NCBI RefSeq assembly: GCF_014653275.1
Contig: NZ_BNAL01000008.1
Location: forward strand, 1 to 64,000
DNA length: 64,000 nucleotides
DNA from: Deinococcus piscis
Lineage (GTDB): Bacteria > Deinococcota > Deinococci > Deinococcales > Deinococcaceae
Direction of reading: 5' to 3'
In this document: positions 38,400 through 47,721 of the stretch, piece by piece
Position numbering within the stretch: the stretch's first letter is position 1
Layout: every line of letters starts with the position of its first letter
Translations under genes and position numbers: made by a program
Notes under the pieces: generated by a model
Told to the model about the DNA's origin: nothing
Database searches by the model: none
Seen by the model: the letters and a program-made list of their open reading frames with translations, nothing else

Positions 38400-39317
38400 T
38401 CAGGCGTCCAGCCAGCGGCGCAGGGCCAGCTCTGCGTCTGGCAGGGCCAGCAGCTCTGCGCCCAGCTGCGTGCGGATAAAAGTGCGCTGCCGCTTGGCGT
38501 AGCGCCGGGTCGCCTGTGTGATCTGCTGCGCAGCTTCATCCAGACTGAGCTCCCCCTGGGCCAGCGCCAGCGCTTCACGGTAGCCCAGGGCCTGCCAGGC
38601 GGTGGGCAGCGGCTGCGTGTCCGGCGGCACCTGCGCGGCCAGCCACCGGGCTTCCTGCGGCCAGCCTCCGGCCAGCAGCTGCCGGGTGCGCTCTGCAATG
38701 CGCTCCTCCAGCTCTGGCAGCGGCGGGCTGAAGGCCACCACCTGCGCGGCAAAGTTTGGGGTCCGCCAGCCGAAATCAGCCGGGAATTGCCCGGTGCGGC
38801 GGTACACCTCCAGCGCCCGCACCACCCGGCGCGGGTTGCGCTCCATACGTGGTATCTGGTCGGGCCGCACCCGCTCTATGTCGTTCAGCAGGGCGTCCAG
38901 GCCGCGACTCTCCAGCTCGGCTTCTACCTCGGCGCGTGCGGCGGGGTCGGCGGCGGGGGCCAGTGGCAGTCCTGAGATCAGTGCCCTGAGATAAAAGCCG
39001 GTGCCCCCCACCACCAGCGGGCGGCGGCCCCGCGCCAGAATCTCTGTGGCGGCAGCTTCGGCCCCCTCCACCCAGCGGGTCACGTCGTAGCTCTCGGTGA
39101 CGTCTGCCACGTCCATCAGGTGGTGAGGCACCTGGGTCCGCTCCGCCCGGCTGGGCTTGGCGGTGCCGATATCCAGCCCCCGGTACACCGTAAAGGCGTC
39201 GGCGCTGATGAGTTCTAGCCCGTACTCCTGCGCCAACCGCAGCGCCAGTGCCGATTTGCCCGCAGCGGTGGGGGCGGTCAGGACGGGCAAGGCGGGGCGG
39301 GGCGGGGCGGCAGGCAT
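38400..39317 (-). CDS. miaA: MiaA, tRNA dimethylallyltransferase
   Basis: 305 residues from the ATG at 39317. Adds dimethylallyl to A37 of tRNAs reading UNN codons. P-loop LTAPTAAGKSALALRL (Ala where Gly is common at the first position), SADAFTVYRGLDIGTAKPS, GGTGFYLRALI, NPRRVVRALEV and a C-terminal RYAKRQRTFIR. An ATG nine codons earlier (39344) is in frame, but TACACT 7 nt before 39317 supports the shorter form. Confidence 0.94.
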   Translation of the reverse strand: MPAAPPRPALPVLTAPTAAGKSALALRLAQEYGLELISADAFTVYRGLDIGTAKPSRAERTQVPHHLMDVADVTESYDVTRWVEGAEAAATEILARGRRPLVVGGTGFYLRALISGLPLAPAADPAARAEVEAELESRGLDALLNDIERVRPDQIPRMERNPRRVVRALEVYRRTGQFPADFGWRTPNFAAQVVAFSPPLPELEERIAERTRQLLAGGWPQEARWLAAQVPPDTQPLPTAWQALGYREALALAQGELSLDEAAQQITQATRRYAKRQRTFIRTQLGAELLALPDAELALRRWLDA

Positions 39318-39324
39318 CGCGCTC

Positions 39325-39330
39325 AGTGTA
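39325..39330 (-). promoter_or_regulatory. Leaderless -10 element of miaA
   Basis: TACACT on the minus strand, 7 nt before the ATG at 39317. Confidence 0.6.
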
Positions 39331-39381
39331 CCGGGCGGGGCCATGATTGCCCTGCTGGCCCGCTGAGCGCGGCGGATGCGC

Positions 39382-39387
39382 TAGCGT
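39382..39387 (+). promoter_or_regulatory. Leaderless -10 element of the Hsp20 operon
   Basis: TAGCGT, 6 nt before the ATG at 39394. Confidence 0.6.
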
Positions 39388-39393
39388 GACCGC

Positions 39394-39849
39394 ATGAATG
39401 AACCGACCCTGGCAAGGTTGCAGCAGCTGATGACCGTGCGCGAGGAAGCCGAAGGCCTGCTTGGACACGGCGAGACCCGTGGTTTTGTCCCGGCAGCCGA
39501 CTGGCTGGACGGTGGCTCGTATCTGACCCTGGTGCTGGACGTGCCCGCCGTAGAAGCCGGGAGCCTGGAGCTCGAAGAAGACGGTGACCGCCTGACGGTG
39601 GCCGGGATGCGGGCCAGCTTGCCGCCGGGCGCGGGCCGCCTGCTGCTGTCCGAGCGCCGGGCTGGCGCATTCTCGCGTACGCTGGTATTTCCCGAGTCCG
39701 TGGTGCCGGGCAGCGGCGAGGCCAGCCTGGAAGCAGGGGTGCTGCGGGTGCGCTTTGCCAAAGTGCATCCCACCATTGACGCGGCGTATCACGAGCTGGA
39801 CACTGCTGGGGCTGAACCGGGCGGGCAGCAACAAGGAGAGCAGCAATGA
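39394..39849 (+). CDS. Small heat-shock protein, Hsp20/alpha-crystallin family
   Basis: 151 residues. ATP-independent chaperone. The alpha-crystallin domain is recognisable: SYLTLVLDVPAVEAGSLELEEDGDRLTVAG, the loop ERRAGAFSRTLVFPESV, and GVLRVRFAKVHP; the usual GVLTI(x)PK ending is altered. A Gln/Gly-rich tail closes it. It overlaps the S4 protein gene by ATGA, so it heads a three-gene operon that joins a chaperone to an RNA-binding protein. Confidence 0.83.
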   Translation: MNEPTLARLQQLMTVREEAEGLLGHGETRGFVPAADWLDGGSYLTLVLDVPAVEAGSLELEEDGDRLTVAGMRASLPPGAGRLLLSERRAGAFSRTLVFPESVVPGSGEASLEAGVLRVRFAKVHPTIDAAYHELDTAGAEPGGQQQGEQQ

Positions 39850-40073
39850 ATGAAGAGATTCGTGGGCCGCGTGAATACGGCGACCAAGACAGCATGGACT
39901 TACAGGACTTTCTGAAGATAGAGGGTCTGGTCGAAACGGGCGGAGAGGCCAAATTCCGAATTCAGGGCGGCGAGGTGCGGCTGAACGGTGAGGTGGAAAC
40001 CCGCCGCCGCCGCAAGGTGAAGCGCGGTGACGTGGTGGAAATCTACGGCGAGCGCGTTGAGGTGAACTGGTGA
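39846..40073 (+). CDS. Small S4-domain RNA-binding protein (YbcJ-like)
   Basis: 75 residues. An S4 domain fills most of the protein: DLQDFLKIEGLVETGGEAKFRIQGG with the conserved Gly pair, then VRLNGEVETRRRRKVKRGDVVE. YbcJ-type proteins bind RNA; a homologue acts in heat-shock ribosome rescue in other bacteria (Hsp15 family), which would suit the Hsp20 neighbour. ATG start overlaps the previous stop; an internal ATG at 39894 is an alternative. Confidence 0.88.
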   Translation: MNEEIRGPREYGDQDSMDLQDFLKIEGLVETGGEAKFRIQGGEVRLNGEVETRRRRKVKRGDVVEIYGERVEVNW

Positions 40074-40630
40074 GTGACCCCCAGGCTGCTCAGGCCTACG
40101 CGGCAGAACTGCTGGCCTGGCGCGAAGCGCGGGAGCGGGCCTTCCGTGAGGGGCGTGGGCCTCTGCGGGGTGCGGCGCTGGAAAGCTTTGCTGGCCTGAG
40201 CCACTATGCGCCCGACCCAGCCTGGGTCTGGGAGCTACCTGTTGGGCGGCTGGGCGACTTTCCAGCTGAGGTGCAGTTTCCGGCCACGGACGGCGGCGTG
40301 AAGTGGTGGGGCGCATTTGGGCAGGTCACGCCTGAGCTGCCGGGAGCTGGGCCGGTGACGCTGACCCTCTACACCCTGCTGGGCGAGGAGCAGCCATCCC
40401 AGGCCTTTTTGCCTTTTCGTGATTCCACCAGCGGTCAGGAAACGTACGGCCTGGGCCGCTACTTGGACGTGCCGCTGACTTGGGGCCGTGACAGCGTATC
40501 GGCCCGGCTGGACTTTAACCGCGCTTACCATCCCAGCTGCGCTTACGGCGAGGGCTTCAGCTGCCCGCTGCCGCCGCTGGAGCATGGGCTACCAATGCCG
40601 GTGCGGGCCGGTGAGCGGCTGCCTGAATAG
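40070..40630 (+). CDS. DUF1684 family protein
   Basis: 186 residues. DUF1684 signature: FLPFRDSTSGQETYGLGRYLDVPL and LDFNRAYHPSCAYGEGFSCPLPP with two conserved Cys. Function unknown, although the fold has been linked to flavin- or lipid-related binding; no catalytic claim can be made. GTG start overlaps the S4 gene stop, so three proteins are made from one mRNA. It ends 13 bp from comF, tail to tail. Confidence 0.86.
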   Translation: MSDPQAAQAYAAELLAWREARERAFREGRGPLRGAALESFAGLSHYAPDPAWVWELPVGRLGDFPAEVQFPATDGGVKWWGAFGQVTPELPGAGPVTLTLYTLLGEEQPSQAFLPFRDSTSGQETYGLGRYLDVPLTWGRDSVSARLDFNRAYHPSCAYGEGFSCPLPPLEHGLPMPVRAGERLPE

Positions 40631-40643
40631 GGCAGAGGTGGCC

Positions 40644-41300
40644 CTAGTGTGCCGCCACTGCGTAATAAAACTCCGTGACTCCCTGCGCCCGCAGCGCCTC
40701 GCGGCAGGCCAGCAGGGTGTGGCCGGTGGTGAGCACATCGTCAACCAGGAGGACCGCGCCTTCGGACAGCTGTGAAGCGTCAGCGACGAAGGCTCCGGCC
40801 ACATTCTGGCGGCGTTCATCACCGCGCAGCTTGGCCTGCTGCTGGGTGCGGCGTTCGCGGCGCAGGGCGGCTGGAGCATAAGGCACTTCCAGCGCGTCGG
40901 CCAGGGCCGCCGCCAACAACTCGGCCTGATTGAACCCACGTTCGCGCTCCCGGCTGGGATGCAGCGGCACCGGCACCACGCCCACCACCGGCCAGGTTGC
41001 GGGCACCGCCGAGGCCAGCGCTGGCCCCAGGACCCCAGCCACTTCCCGCGCCTGAGCGTATTTCAGGGCACGCACGGCCCGACGCACCGGCCCCTGGTAG
41101 CGTCCCAGACTGACCAGATGCGGCTGCGCGTCTGGCGAAAGGGGAGAATGCCTCTCCAGCTGTGGCCGCAGCGACGCGCGGCAGCGCCGACATAGCCCCG
41201 GATCGGTGCCCAGCTGTCCGCCGCAGCCGGGGCACGCACGCGGCAGGGCCAGCCGCAGCCACCCGGTCAGAGTTCGCTGCCAGTCGGGACCGTTTCGCAT
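40644..41300 (-). CDS. comF: ComF-family amidophosphoribosyltransferase-like competence protein
   Basis: 218 residues. N-terminal zinc ribbon with CPGCGG and CRRC (Cys at about 23, 26, 37, 40), then a phosphoribosyltransferase domain: VVPVPLHPSRERERGFNQAE, and the PRPP loop VLLVDDVLTTGHTL. ComF helps natural transformation, probably in ssDNA uptake, and matches the pil operon 2 kb away. Leaderless start with TACGCT 6 nt upstream; the promoter overlaps that of rlmH. Confidence 0.92.
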   Translation of the reverse strand: MRNGPDWQRTLTGWLRLALPRACPGCGGQLGTDPGLCRRCRASLRPQLERHSPLSPDAQPHLVSLGRYQGPVRRAVRALKYAQAREVAGVLGPALASAVPATWPVVGVVPVPLHPSRERERGFNQAELLAAALADALEVPYAPAALRRERRTQQQAKLRGDERRQNVAGAFVADASQLSEGAVLLVDDVLTTGHTLLACREALRAQGVTEFYYAVAAH

Positions 41301-41306
41301 GGCTCT

Positions 41307-41312
41307 AGCGTA
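41307..41312 (-). promoter_or_regulatory. Leaderless -10 element of comF
   Basis: TACGCT on the minus strand, 6 nt before the ATG at 41300. It shares its last two base pairs with the rlmH -10. Confidence 0.6.
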
Positions 41313-41316
41313 GCCT
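41311..41316 (+). promoter_or_regulatory. Leaderless -10 element of rlmH
   Basis: TAGCCT on the plus strand, 7 nt before the ATG at 41324, overlapping the comF -10. Confidence 0.6.
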
Positions 41317-41323
41317 GTAGCCC

Positions 41324-41764
41324 ATGCGCCTGCACCTGATTACGGTAGGAGAGCCCCGCCTGAAATACGCTCAGCTGGGCTGGGACGAGTACGAAAAGAG
41401 GCTGCGCCGCTATCACCGGGTGCAGGTCACGCGGGTCAGCGGCAAGACCCAGCAAGCTGAAAGCGAGGCAGTGCTCAGGGCGGCGGGCCGGGCTCCGCTG
41501 GTGCTGCTGGACCCACGCGGCACCGAGTTCACTTCCGAGGGCCTCAGTGCGTGGCTGGACGCCCAGGCGGTAGGTGGCACTGGCGAACTAGCTTTTGCCA
41601 TCGGCGGGCCAGAGGGGCACACGGATGCTCTACGTGCCCAGGCCACCCGGCTATGGAGCTTTGGCGGCCTGACTCTGCCGCATGACCTGGCAATGGTGGT
41701 GCTGCTCGAAGCACTCTACCGCGCCAGCACCATCAGCGCAGGGGAGCCGTATCACCGGGGATGA
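41324..41764 (+). CDS. rlmH: RlmH, 23S rRNA pseudouridine1915 N3-methyltransferase
   Basis: 146 residues. SPOUT methyltransferase that modifies pseudouridine 1915 of 23S rRNA. Signatures: HLITVGEPRLKYAQLGWDEYEKRL, LLDPRGTEFTSEGLSAWL, FAIGGPEGH and the knot ending LPHDLAMVVLLEALYRASTI...GEPYHRG. Starts 23 bp from the comF start on the other strand. Confidence 0.95.
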   Translation: MRLHLITVGEPRLKYAQLGWDEYEKRLRRYHRVQVTRVSGKTQQAESEAVLRAAGRAPLVLLDPRGTEFTSEGLSAWLDAQAVGGTGELAFAIGGPEGHTDALRAQATRLWSFGGLTLPHDLAMVVLLEALYRASTISAGEPYHRG

Positions 41765-41854
41765 GGTCGGCTGGAAGATGGTTGAGACAAGGAGAAAGGA
41801 GTCTATCTACCTTTCCCAACCTCAAGAAGTAGCTTGGGCTGTCAGCCGCAGAGT

Positions 41855-43006
<1,152 letters not shown>

Positions 43007-43011
43007 AGCGC

Positions 43012-43017
43012 ACTGTA
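43012..43017 (-). promoter_or_regulatory. -10 element of aroC
   Basis: TACAGT on the minus strand, 5 nt before the ATG at 43006. Confidence 0.45.
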
Positions 43018-43082
43018 GCGCACTGCATGGCAGACGCCCCCAGCCGGGGAGGCCAGGGGCGCTGGGGTTGGTGCAAAAGGCT

Positions 43083-45029
43083 TTACTCGATGATGTCGCC
43101 GGTGATGACAAACAGCATCTGGGTAGAGTCCCGGTTGGTGGACTGGTTGCCAGCCAGGGCACCCACTCCCGGAATCATAGACAGGAACGGCAGACCAGCT
43201 TTGGTGTTGCTCTCGGTGGTGCCCAGCAAACCTGAGAGCAGCACGGTTTCGCCCGACTTGAAGGAAATGCGGGTCTGGGCCTCCGAGTTGGTGAATCGCA
43301 GCAGGTAGGGCAGCGTGCCTGGAGTAATGGCATCCTCATTGAGCAGATCATTTACCTGACCCCGCACTCGCAGCGTGATGGTGCCGTCAGGAGCGACGAC
43401 AGGCTCGAAGAAGTCCAGAATCACACCGTAGTCAATGACCTTCTCAATACTGCCGCCTTCGCCATCGGGGATATTCAGCTCCAGTTTGCCGCCCGACTTG
43501 ATGGTGGCTGCGGCTCCGTCTGAAGCGTTGCGGCTGCCGTTGGTTGCATTGCTCCCCAGACTCCGCTGGCCGCTTTGCATGGTGATGACACCGTCATACA
43601 CACGCTTGGCCTGTGATTGGGTCTCCAGTGCGTTGAGAGTGGGGAAAATGTTGAAGCCGACCAAGGAGCGCGTGGGATCGAAGCTGGCCGTCAGGCCACT
43701 GGGAGAAGTGCCACTGCTGATCAGGCCGATATTGAAGCCGCCAAAGCCAATTTTCCAGTCCACTCCCAAGGAGCGCTGGGCCGACTCGGTAATTTCCTGA
43801 ATGCGAACTTGGAGGTTGATCTGAGGTACTTCACGGTCCAGGGTAGGAATCAATTCGGCCACTTGAGCCACCTGTGCTGGCGTACCACGCACGATGATGG
43901 TGTTGGTGCGCGCATCGGGAAGGATGGTCGCCATCTGGGTGGGGGCCGTAGCAGCGGTTGACACAGGAGTATTCGTGGTGGGCGCTCCCGCTGCATTGTT
44001 GGCCGTATTCGCGCCAGAAGCGGTGCTGGTGCTGGCCGCAGTCGCAGTAGTGCTGGTCAGGTCGCGGGCCAAAGTCGCCATGAGGGTGTCGGCCAGTTCC
44101 TCAGCACTGGCGTTGACGAGCTGGAAGACCCGCTGGGTGGTCTGACCAGGAGCCGGGTCTACCTTCGTCAGCAACGTCAGGGCCTGCTCCACGTCTCCCT
44201 GACCGCCGCGCAACACCAGCTGTTTGCTGCTGCCCACCGTGGTCACGCGCAGATTGGGGAACTCGGCACTCACAAAGTTGCTCAGCTCCTTGATATCTCC
44301 ATTGACGGAGTAGATTTCCTGCACATTGGGCCCCGCGCTTTCTGCTGCCAGTGCGCCGCGGGGGTCCCGGTCCAGTTCACGCAACAGCCGCTCCACCTCA
44401 GTGATTTCTGCGTTGGTGCCGCGTACGATCACGCTGCGGTTGCGGGTATCAGGAATGATGCGCAGGGTAGGCGAGTCCAGCTTGACATCCACAAGGGTGC
44501 GTGAGGTGGCGACGTTGGCACCTGCCGCGTTGGTCTGGGCCACTTCCGAGTAGACCGGGGTGCCGAAGAACAGTTTGACCTGCTCGGCAGCGGCTGCGGG
44601 GTCGGCGTTTTGCAGCTTGACCACGCGCTGTACCGGCGTGTTGCTGACACGGATGACCGGCTGACCGCCCAGCTCCGTCACGGAATAGTTCAGGCCGTAC
44701 ACGTCCATCAGCAGCGGCCAGACTTCGTTGAAGGGCTTGTTGCGGAAGGAGTAGGCCACGGGGCGGGCCTGCTCACCTTCGGCAGCGAGGGTGTCCACGT
44801 TCACCTCAAGGACCAGCTCATAGCCCGCCGACTTGGCGATGGCACCCAGCAGACCAGAGAGCGGGCCCTGGTAGCGGCCAGTCTCAATGGTGATGTTGGC
44901 CTGGGAGAGCGCAGGATCGCTGGCCGCATTTTGGGTCTGGACAGCGGAGGCGGAGGACACCGGAGCCGTCTGAGCGGCACCCAGGCCCAGGGCGGCAGTG
45001 ATCAACAGGGCAGTTGCGTATTTCATCAT
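43083..45029 (-). CDS. pilQ: PilQ, type IV pilus/DNA-uptake secretin
   Basis: About 648 residues. Outer-membrane secretin through which pili and, in Deinococcus/Thermus, transforming DNA pass. Signal peptide ALLITAALGLGAAQ; N-domains with the pattern RNRSVIVRGTNAEITEVERLLRELD; a Ser/Thr/Ala-rich linker near 315-360; the secretin core has QINLQVRIQEITESAQRSLGVDWK, FNIFPTLNALETQ, SGETVLLSGLLGT and the ending GVGALAGNQSTNRDSTQMLFVITG. Start: GGTG 4 nt before the ATG at 45029; a GTG at 45035 is the alternative. A CCCCAG/CTGGGG hairpin lies just after the stop. Confidence 0.94.
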   Translation of the reverse strand: MMKYATALLITAALGLGAAQTAPVSSASAVQTQNAASDPALSQANITIETGRYQGPLSGLLGAIAKSAGYELVLEVNVDTLAAEGEQARPVAYSFRNKPFNEVWPLLMDVYGLNYSVTELGGQPVIRVSNTPVQRVVKLQNADPAAAAEQVKLFFGTPVYSEVAQTNAAGANVATSRTLVDVKLDSPTLRIIPDTRNRSVIVRGTNAEITEVERLLRELDRDPRGALAAESAGPNVQEIYSVNGDIKELSNFVSAEFPNLRVTTVGSSKQLVLRGGQGDVEQALTLLTKVDPAPGQTTQRVFQLVNASAEELADTLMATLARDLTSTTATAASTSTASGANTANNAAGAPTTNTPVSTAATAPTQMATILPDARTNTIIVRGTPAQVAQVAELIPTLDREVPQINLQVRIQEITESAQRSLGVDWKIGFGGFNIGLISSGTSPSGLTASFDPTRSLVGFNIFPTLNALETQSQAKRVYDGVITMQSGQRSLGSNATNGSRNASDGAAATIKSGGKLELNIPDGEGGSIEKVIDYGVILDFFEPVVAPDGTITLRVRGQVNDLLNEDAITPGTLPYLLRFTNSEAQTRISFKSGETVLLSGLLGTTESNTKAGLPFLSMIPGVGALAGNQSTNRDSTQMLFVITGDIIE

Positions 45030-45038
45030 GTTCACCTT

Positions 45039-46316
45039 TTACTGAAGGGGTTCGAGTTCGAGTTTGAGCGAATCCTGACCGAGTGCCAGCGTCACGCTGT
45101 TGGCTGTGATTTGCTGCACCACGATGTCGGTATCTGGCAGACGGTCACCCTTGGCGAGGACCATGAAGCCCTGGTTGCTCTTGAAGATGGCAGTGTCGGT
45201 GGGACCCAGCACCGCGCCATTAAAGCGCAGGCCCTGGCGGTTCAGGGTGCGTGACAGGGCCGTGCCATTGTCCGGCGCACCCACACCCTCGTCGTTGCCG
45301 TACTGGGTGATCAGGTCTGGCTGACCGGGAGCAGGTAGCGGCACCGATAGAGCAGGCGTGCCGGTGCCTGCATCGGCTGGACGGCTGGCCACTGTACCCA
45401 GATCGGGCTCGGTCACCCCGGCCACTGGGCCGGTGCTGCTGGCCGCGCCCGTACTGTCAGGCCGGGCGCCGGCAGGGACCGCTTCGGGGTAGTCGTCGGG
45501 ATTGTCAAAGGCCCAGGGCACGACTGCACCGCTGGTTGCCGAGGCGGTAGGGGCTGGGGTGCCCGCGCTGCTGCTGGAGCGGCCCGAGCTACTCGGTGTG
45601 TTGCTCGCTGTACTGGCAGGCGTGCGGGTGCTGCTACCGCCTGTGACGGTGACTGGGGTGTTGTCAGGACCCAGCACCCAGGTGGTGGTGCTGCCACTGG
45701 TGCCACTGGTGCTGCGGCTGGCCGTGCTGGCCGACGTGCTGCTCGAACTGCTGCGGCTAGACACAGCTGGACTGCTGGGTGGGGTATAGCTGGGCGGGGC
45801 CGAGATCGCCACGCTGGGCTCTGCAAAGCTGGTTGCGGCAGAGCCTGCTGCGGGCGGCGGGGTTCCAGGGGTTGCAACAGCGCCAGCAGGAGCGGAGCCG
45901 TCTTTGGCCAGAGAGAACGGCTTGAAGGGGTTGCGCGAGGGCACGGCGGCCAGCGGCGCATCCGGATTGATGCCGCCCAGCTTGCTGGGGTCCGTGACCG
46001 ACACCGGAGCGCTGCTCAGCGGCGGAATAGTTCCTGGCGCTGCCGAAGTGCTGCTGACGGTGCCGGGCGCACCCTCCACATTGGTGGCGCTGACCGTCGT
46101 GACTTCAGTGGTCGTCTCGGTAGTTGTTTGGGTGGTCGTTTCGGTGACAGCCATATCCGCAGCTGCAGCGTTACGGCCATTGAAGTAGAACGCAATGGCG
46201 CTGGCCAGCAGCAGGGTCAGCAGTGCCCCGAGCAGCAGCTTCATTTCACGGGTCAGACCACCAGCGGTCTTGACTCCGTCCTGGTAGTCCAGGTCAGTGT
46301 GGTTGGAGTCTGTCAT
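45039..46316 (-). CDS. PilP/PilW-like inner-membrane pilus assembly protein
   Basis: 425 residues. One membrane helix near residues 27-43 (LLLGALLTLLLASAIAFYF), then about 280 residues of Thr/Ser/Pro/Ala-rich low-complexity sequence (TTT repeats, a run SSRSSSSSTSASTASRS), and a C-terminal compact domain (residues 340-425: LNRQGLRFNGAVLGPTDTAIFK...ITANSVTLALGQDSLKLEL) of the GspC/PilP homology-region type that binds the secretin. In Thermus the gene at this place is pilW. ATGA overlap with pilO. The linker can span the periplasm. Confidence 0.75.
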   Translation of the reverse strand: MTDSNHTDLDYQDGVKTAGGLTREMKLLLGALLTLLLASAIAFYFNGRNAAAADMAVTETTTQTTTETTTEVTTVSATNVEGAPGTVSSTSAAPGTIPPLSSAPVSVTDPSKLGGINPDAPLAAVPSRNPFKPFSLAKDGSAPAGAVATPGTPPPAAGSAATSFAEPSVAISAPPSYTPPSSPAVSSRSSSSSTSASTASRSTSGTSGSTTTWVLGPDNTPVTVTGGSSTRTPASTASNTPSSSGRSSSSAGTPAPTASATSGAVVPWAFDNPDDYPEAVPAGARPDSTGAASSTGPVAGVTEPDLGTVASRPADAGTGTPALSVPLPAPGQPDLITQYGNDEGVGAPDNGTALSRTLNRQGLRFNGAVLGPTDTAIFKSNQGFMVLAKGDRLPDTDIVVQQITANSVTLALGQDSLKLELEPLQ

Positions 46317-46972
46317 TGGGCGGCTCCTTGTTCGGCGGCGGGCGCAGCCTCAGTTGCTGCGCCGCTGGCACTTGCGGCAGCGGGCGCAGCTGGCGGTGCA
46401 GCCAGGCTGGGGTCAAACGTATAGACCGTCATGCTGAGAGCGCCGGTCAGCTCAGGGTCGAAGCTGGTCGCTTCGGGAGACTGCAGCGTCAGCTGATTGA
46501 TGGTCGTGAAGCGGTTCATGGTTTCCATGGCCCGCAGGGTGCGGAACACTTCGCCGTAGCTTCCGGCCATGTTCATGGTAATTGGAATAGGCCGCACGCC
46601 GCCGGGCAGGTCGGCGGTCGCAGGACCTGCCGAGACGTTGACACCCTCAATCTGGGTGCCGGAAGCCTGGGCGTTGTTGCGCATCTCGCTAAGCAGCGGG
46701 GCCATCTCGTTGTTCTGCGGCAAGGCCGCCACGAATTCAGCGCGCTCCTGGCGCAGTGCAGCCACTTCTTCACGCAGGGCAGGCAGTTGCGCCTGAGCCT
46801 GACGGTACTGGGAGACTTTAAGCTCGGCGGTCTCAATATCGGTCTTGAGTGTGGCGATTTCCTGCTGCCGTGCTTGATAGCGGAAGGTGTACCACAGGCC
46901 CAGGACCAGAAAAGACAGTGCAAGAGCGATAAAGAAAATGTATTTGGGGTCGAGGCGAGTTTTGGTCATCAC
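46313..46972 (-). CDS. pilO: PilO, inner-membrane pilus assembly protein
   Basis: 219 residues. Helix FIALALSFLVLGLWYTFRY near the N-terminus, coiled coil (IATLKTDIETAELKVSQYRQAQAQLPALREEVAALRQ in outline), and a ferredoxin-like domain with NMAGSYGEVFRTLRAME, a PilO hallmark. It dimerises with PilN in the periplasm. It overlaps pilN (GTGA/ATGA type) and the PilP-like gene; an Ala-rich tail ends it. Confidence 0.93.
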   Translation of the reverse strand: MMTKTRLDPKYIFFIALALSFLVLGLWYTFRYQARQQEIATLKTDIETAELKVSQYRQAQAQLPALREEVAALRQERAEFVAALPQNNEMAPLLSEMRNNAQASGTQIEGVNVSAGPATADLPGGVRPIPITMNMAGSYGEVFRTLRAMETMNRFTTINQLTLQSPEATSFDPELTGALSMTVYTFDPSLAAPPAAPAAASASGAATEAAPAAEQGAAQ

Positions 46973-47721
46973 ATTCCTCCGTCACCGGTAGAGGCCTCTG
47001 GGGCCGCATTGGCGGCGGGAGCGGGGGCGGCGGGAGCAGGAGCCGCAGGAGCGGCAGGGGCTCCTGCTCCCGCCGCTGGGGTGCTGCCCGCTGCTGCGCC
47101 TGCGGCGTCCGGGGCTTCGCCGGCCACACCAACGCTGGCCGAAAAGGTGTAGGGCGAGGCTTCGTTCTCGGGTTCTTTGCGCTGCATGCCCTGGAACACG
47201 ATGCCGAACTTGGGATTGCTCTCAAACGCGTTGAGGAGGTCGACCACGGCCTGCGCCGTCGTTGCAGTGCCAGTCAGGGCAAGCTCACGGCTGACCGAGC
47301 CACCTTCTACGCCGCTTTGCTGCATGTCAGCCGATTGCTGCGCGGCCACGTGCATGTCCAGACTCTCCAGAGCCACGTTGCCTCCGGCCGGAAGCTGCGC
47401 GGTAAAGGCCGCCAGGTCGTTGCTCCAGTAGCTCTTGCGGTCACGCAGGGCGCGGGCCACGGTGGTGACCTGTTCCAGCTCAGTTTTTTCGGCGCTGAGC
47501 TTGTCGAATTCGCTCTTGGCCGGTTGCAGGGCGGCGATCTCGCCGTTCAGGCGCTCCAGATTGGTTTTCAGGCCGCTGACCTGTGAAGCGTAGTACAGCT
47601 CCATACCGACCACCGCCGCCAAGCTCAGCAAGCCAGTGACCGCGGCGGCCATCAGCCAGTTCTGGCCTTCGCCGGTGCTTTGGCGGCGCTGGGACGCCGG
47701 TAAGAGGTTGACTTCAACCAT
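46969..47721 (-). CDS. pilN: PilN, inner-membrane pilus assembly protein
   Basis: 250 residues. Begins with VEVNLLPASQRRQ, the conserved PilN tail that binds the PilM groove; helix at 25-45; coiled coil ISGLKTNLERLNGEIAALQ; ferredoxin-like domain; and an Ala/Pro-rich C-terminal tail of about 40 residues. It overlaps pilM by 8 bp. Confidence 0.94.
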   Translation of the reverse strand: MVEVNLLPASQRRQSTGEGQNWLMAAAVTGLLSLAAVVGMELYYASQVSGLKTNLERLNGEIAALQPAKSEFDKLSAEKTELEQVTTVARALRDRKSYWSNDLAAFTAQLPAGGNVALESLDMHVAAQQSADMQQSGVEGGSVSRELALTGTATTAQAVVDLLNAFESNPKFGIVFQGMQRKEPENEASPYTFSASVGVAGEAPDAAGAAAGSTPAAGAGAPAAPAAPAPAAPAPAANAAPEASTGDGGM

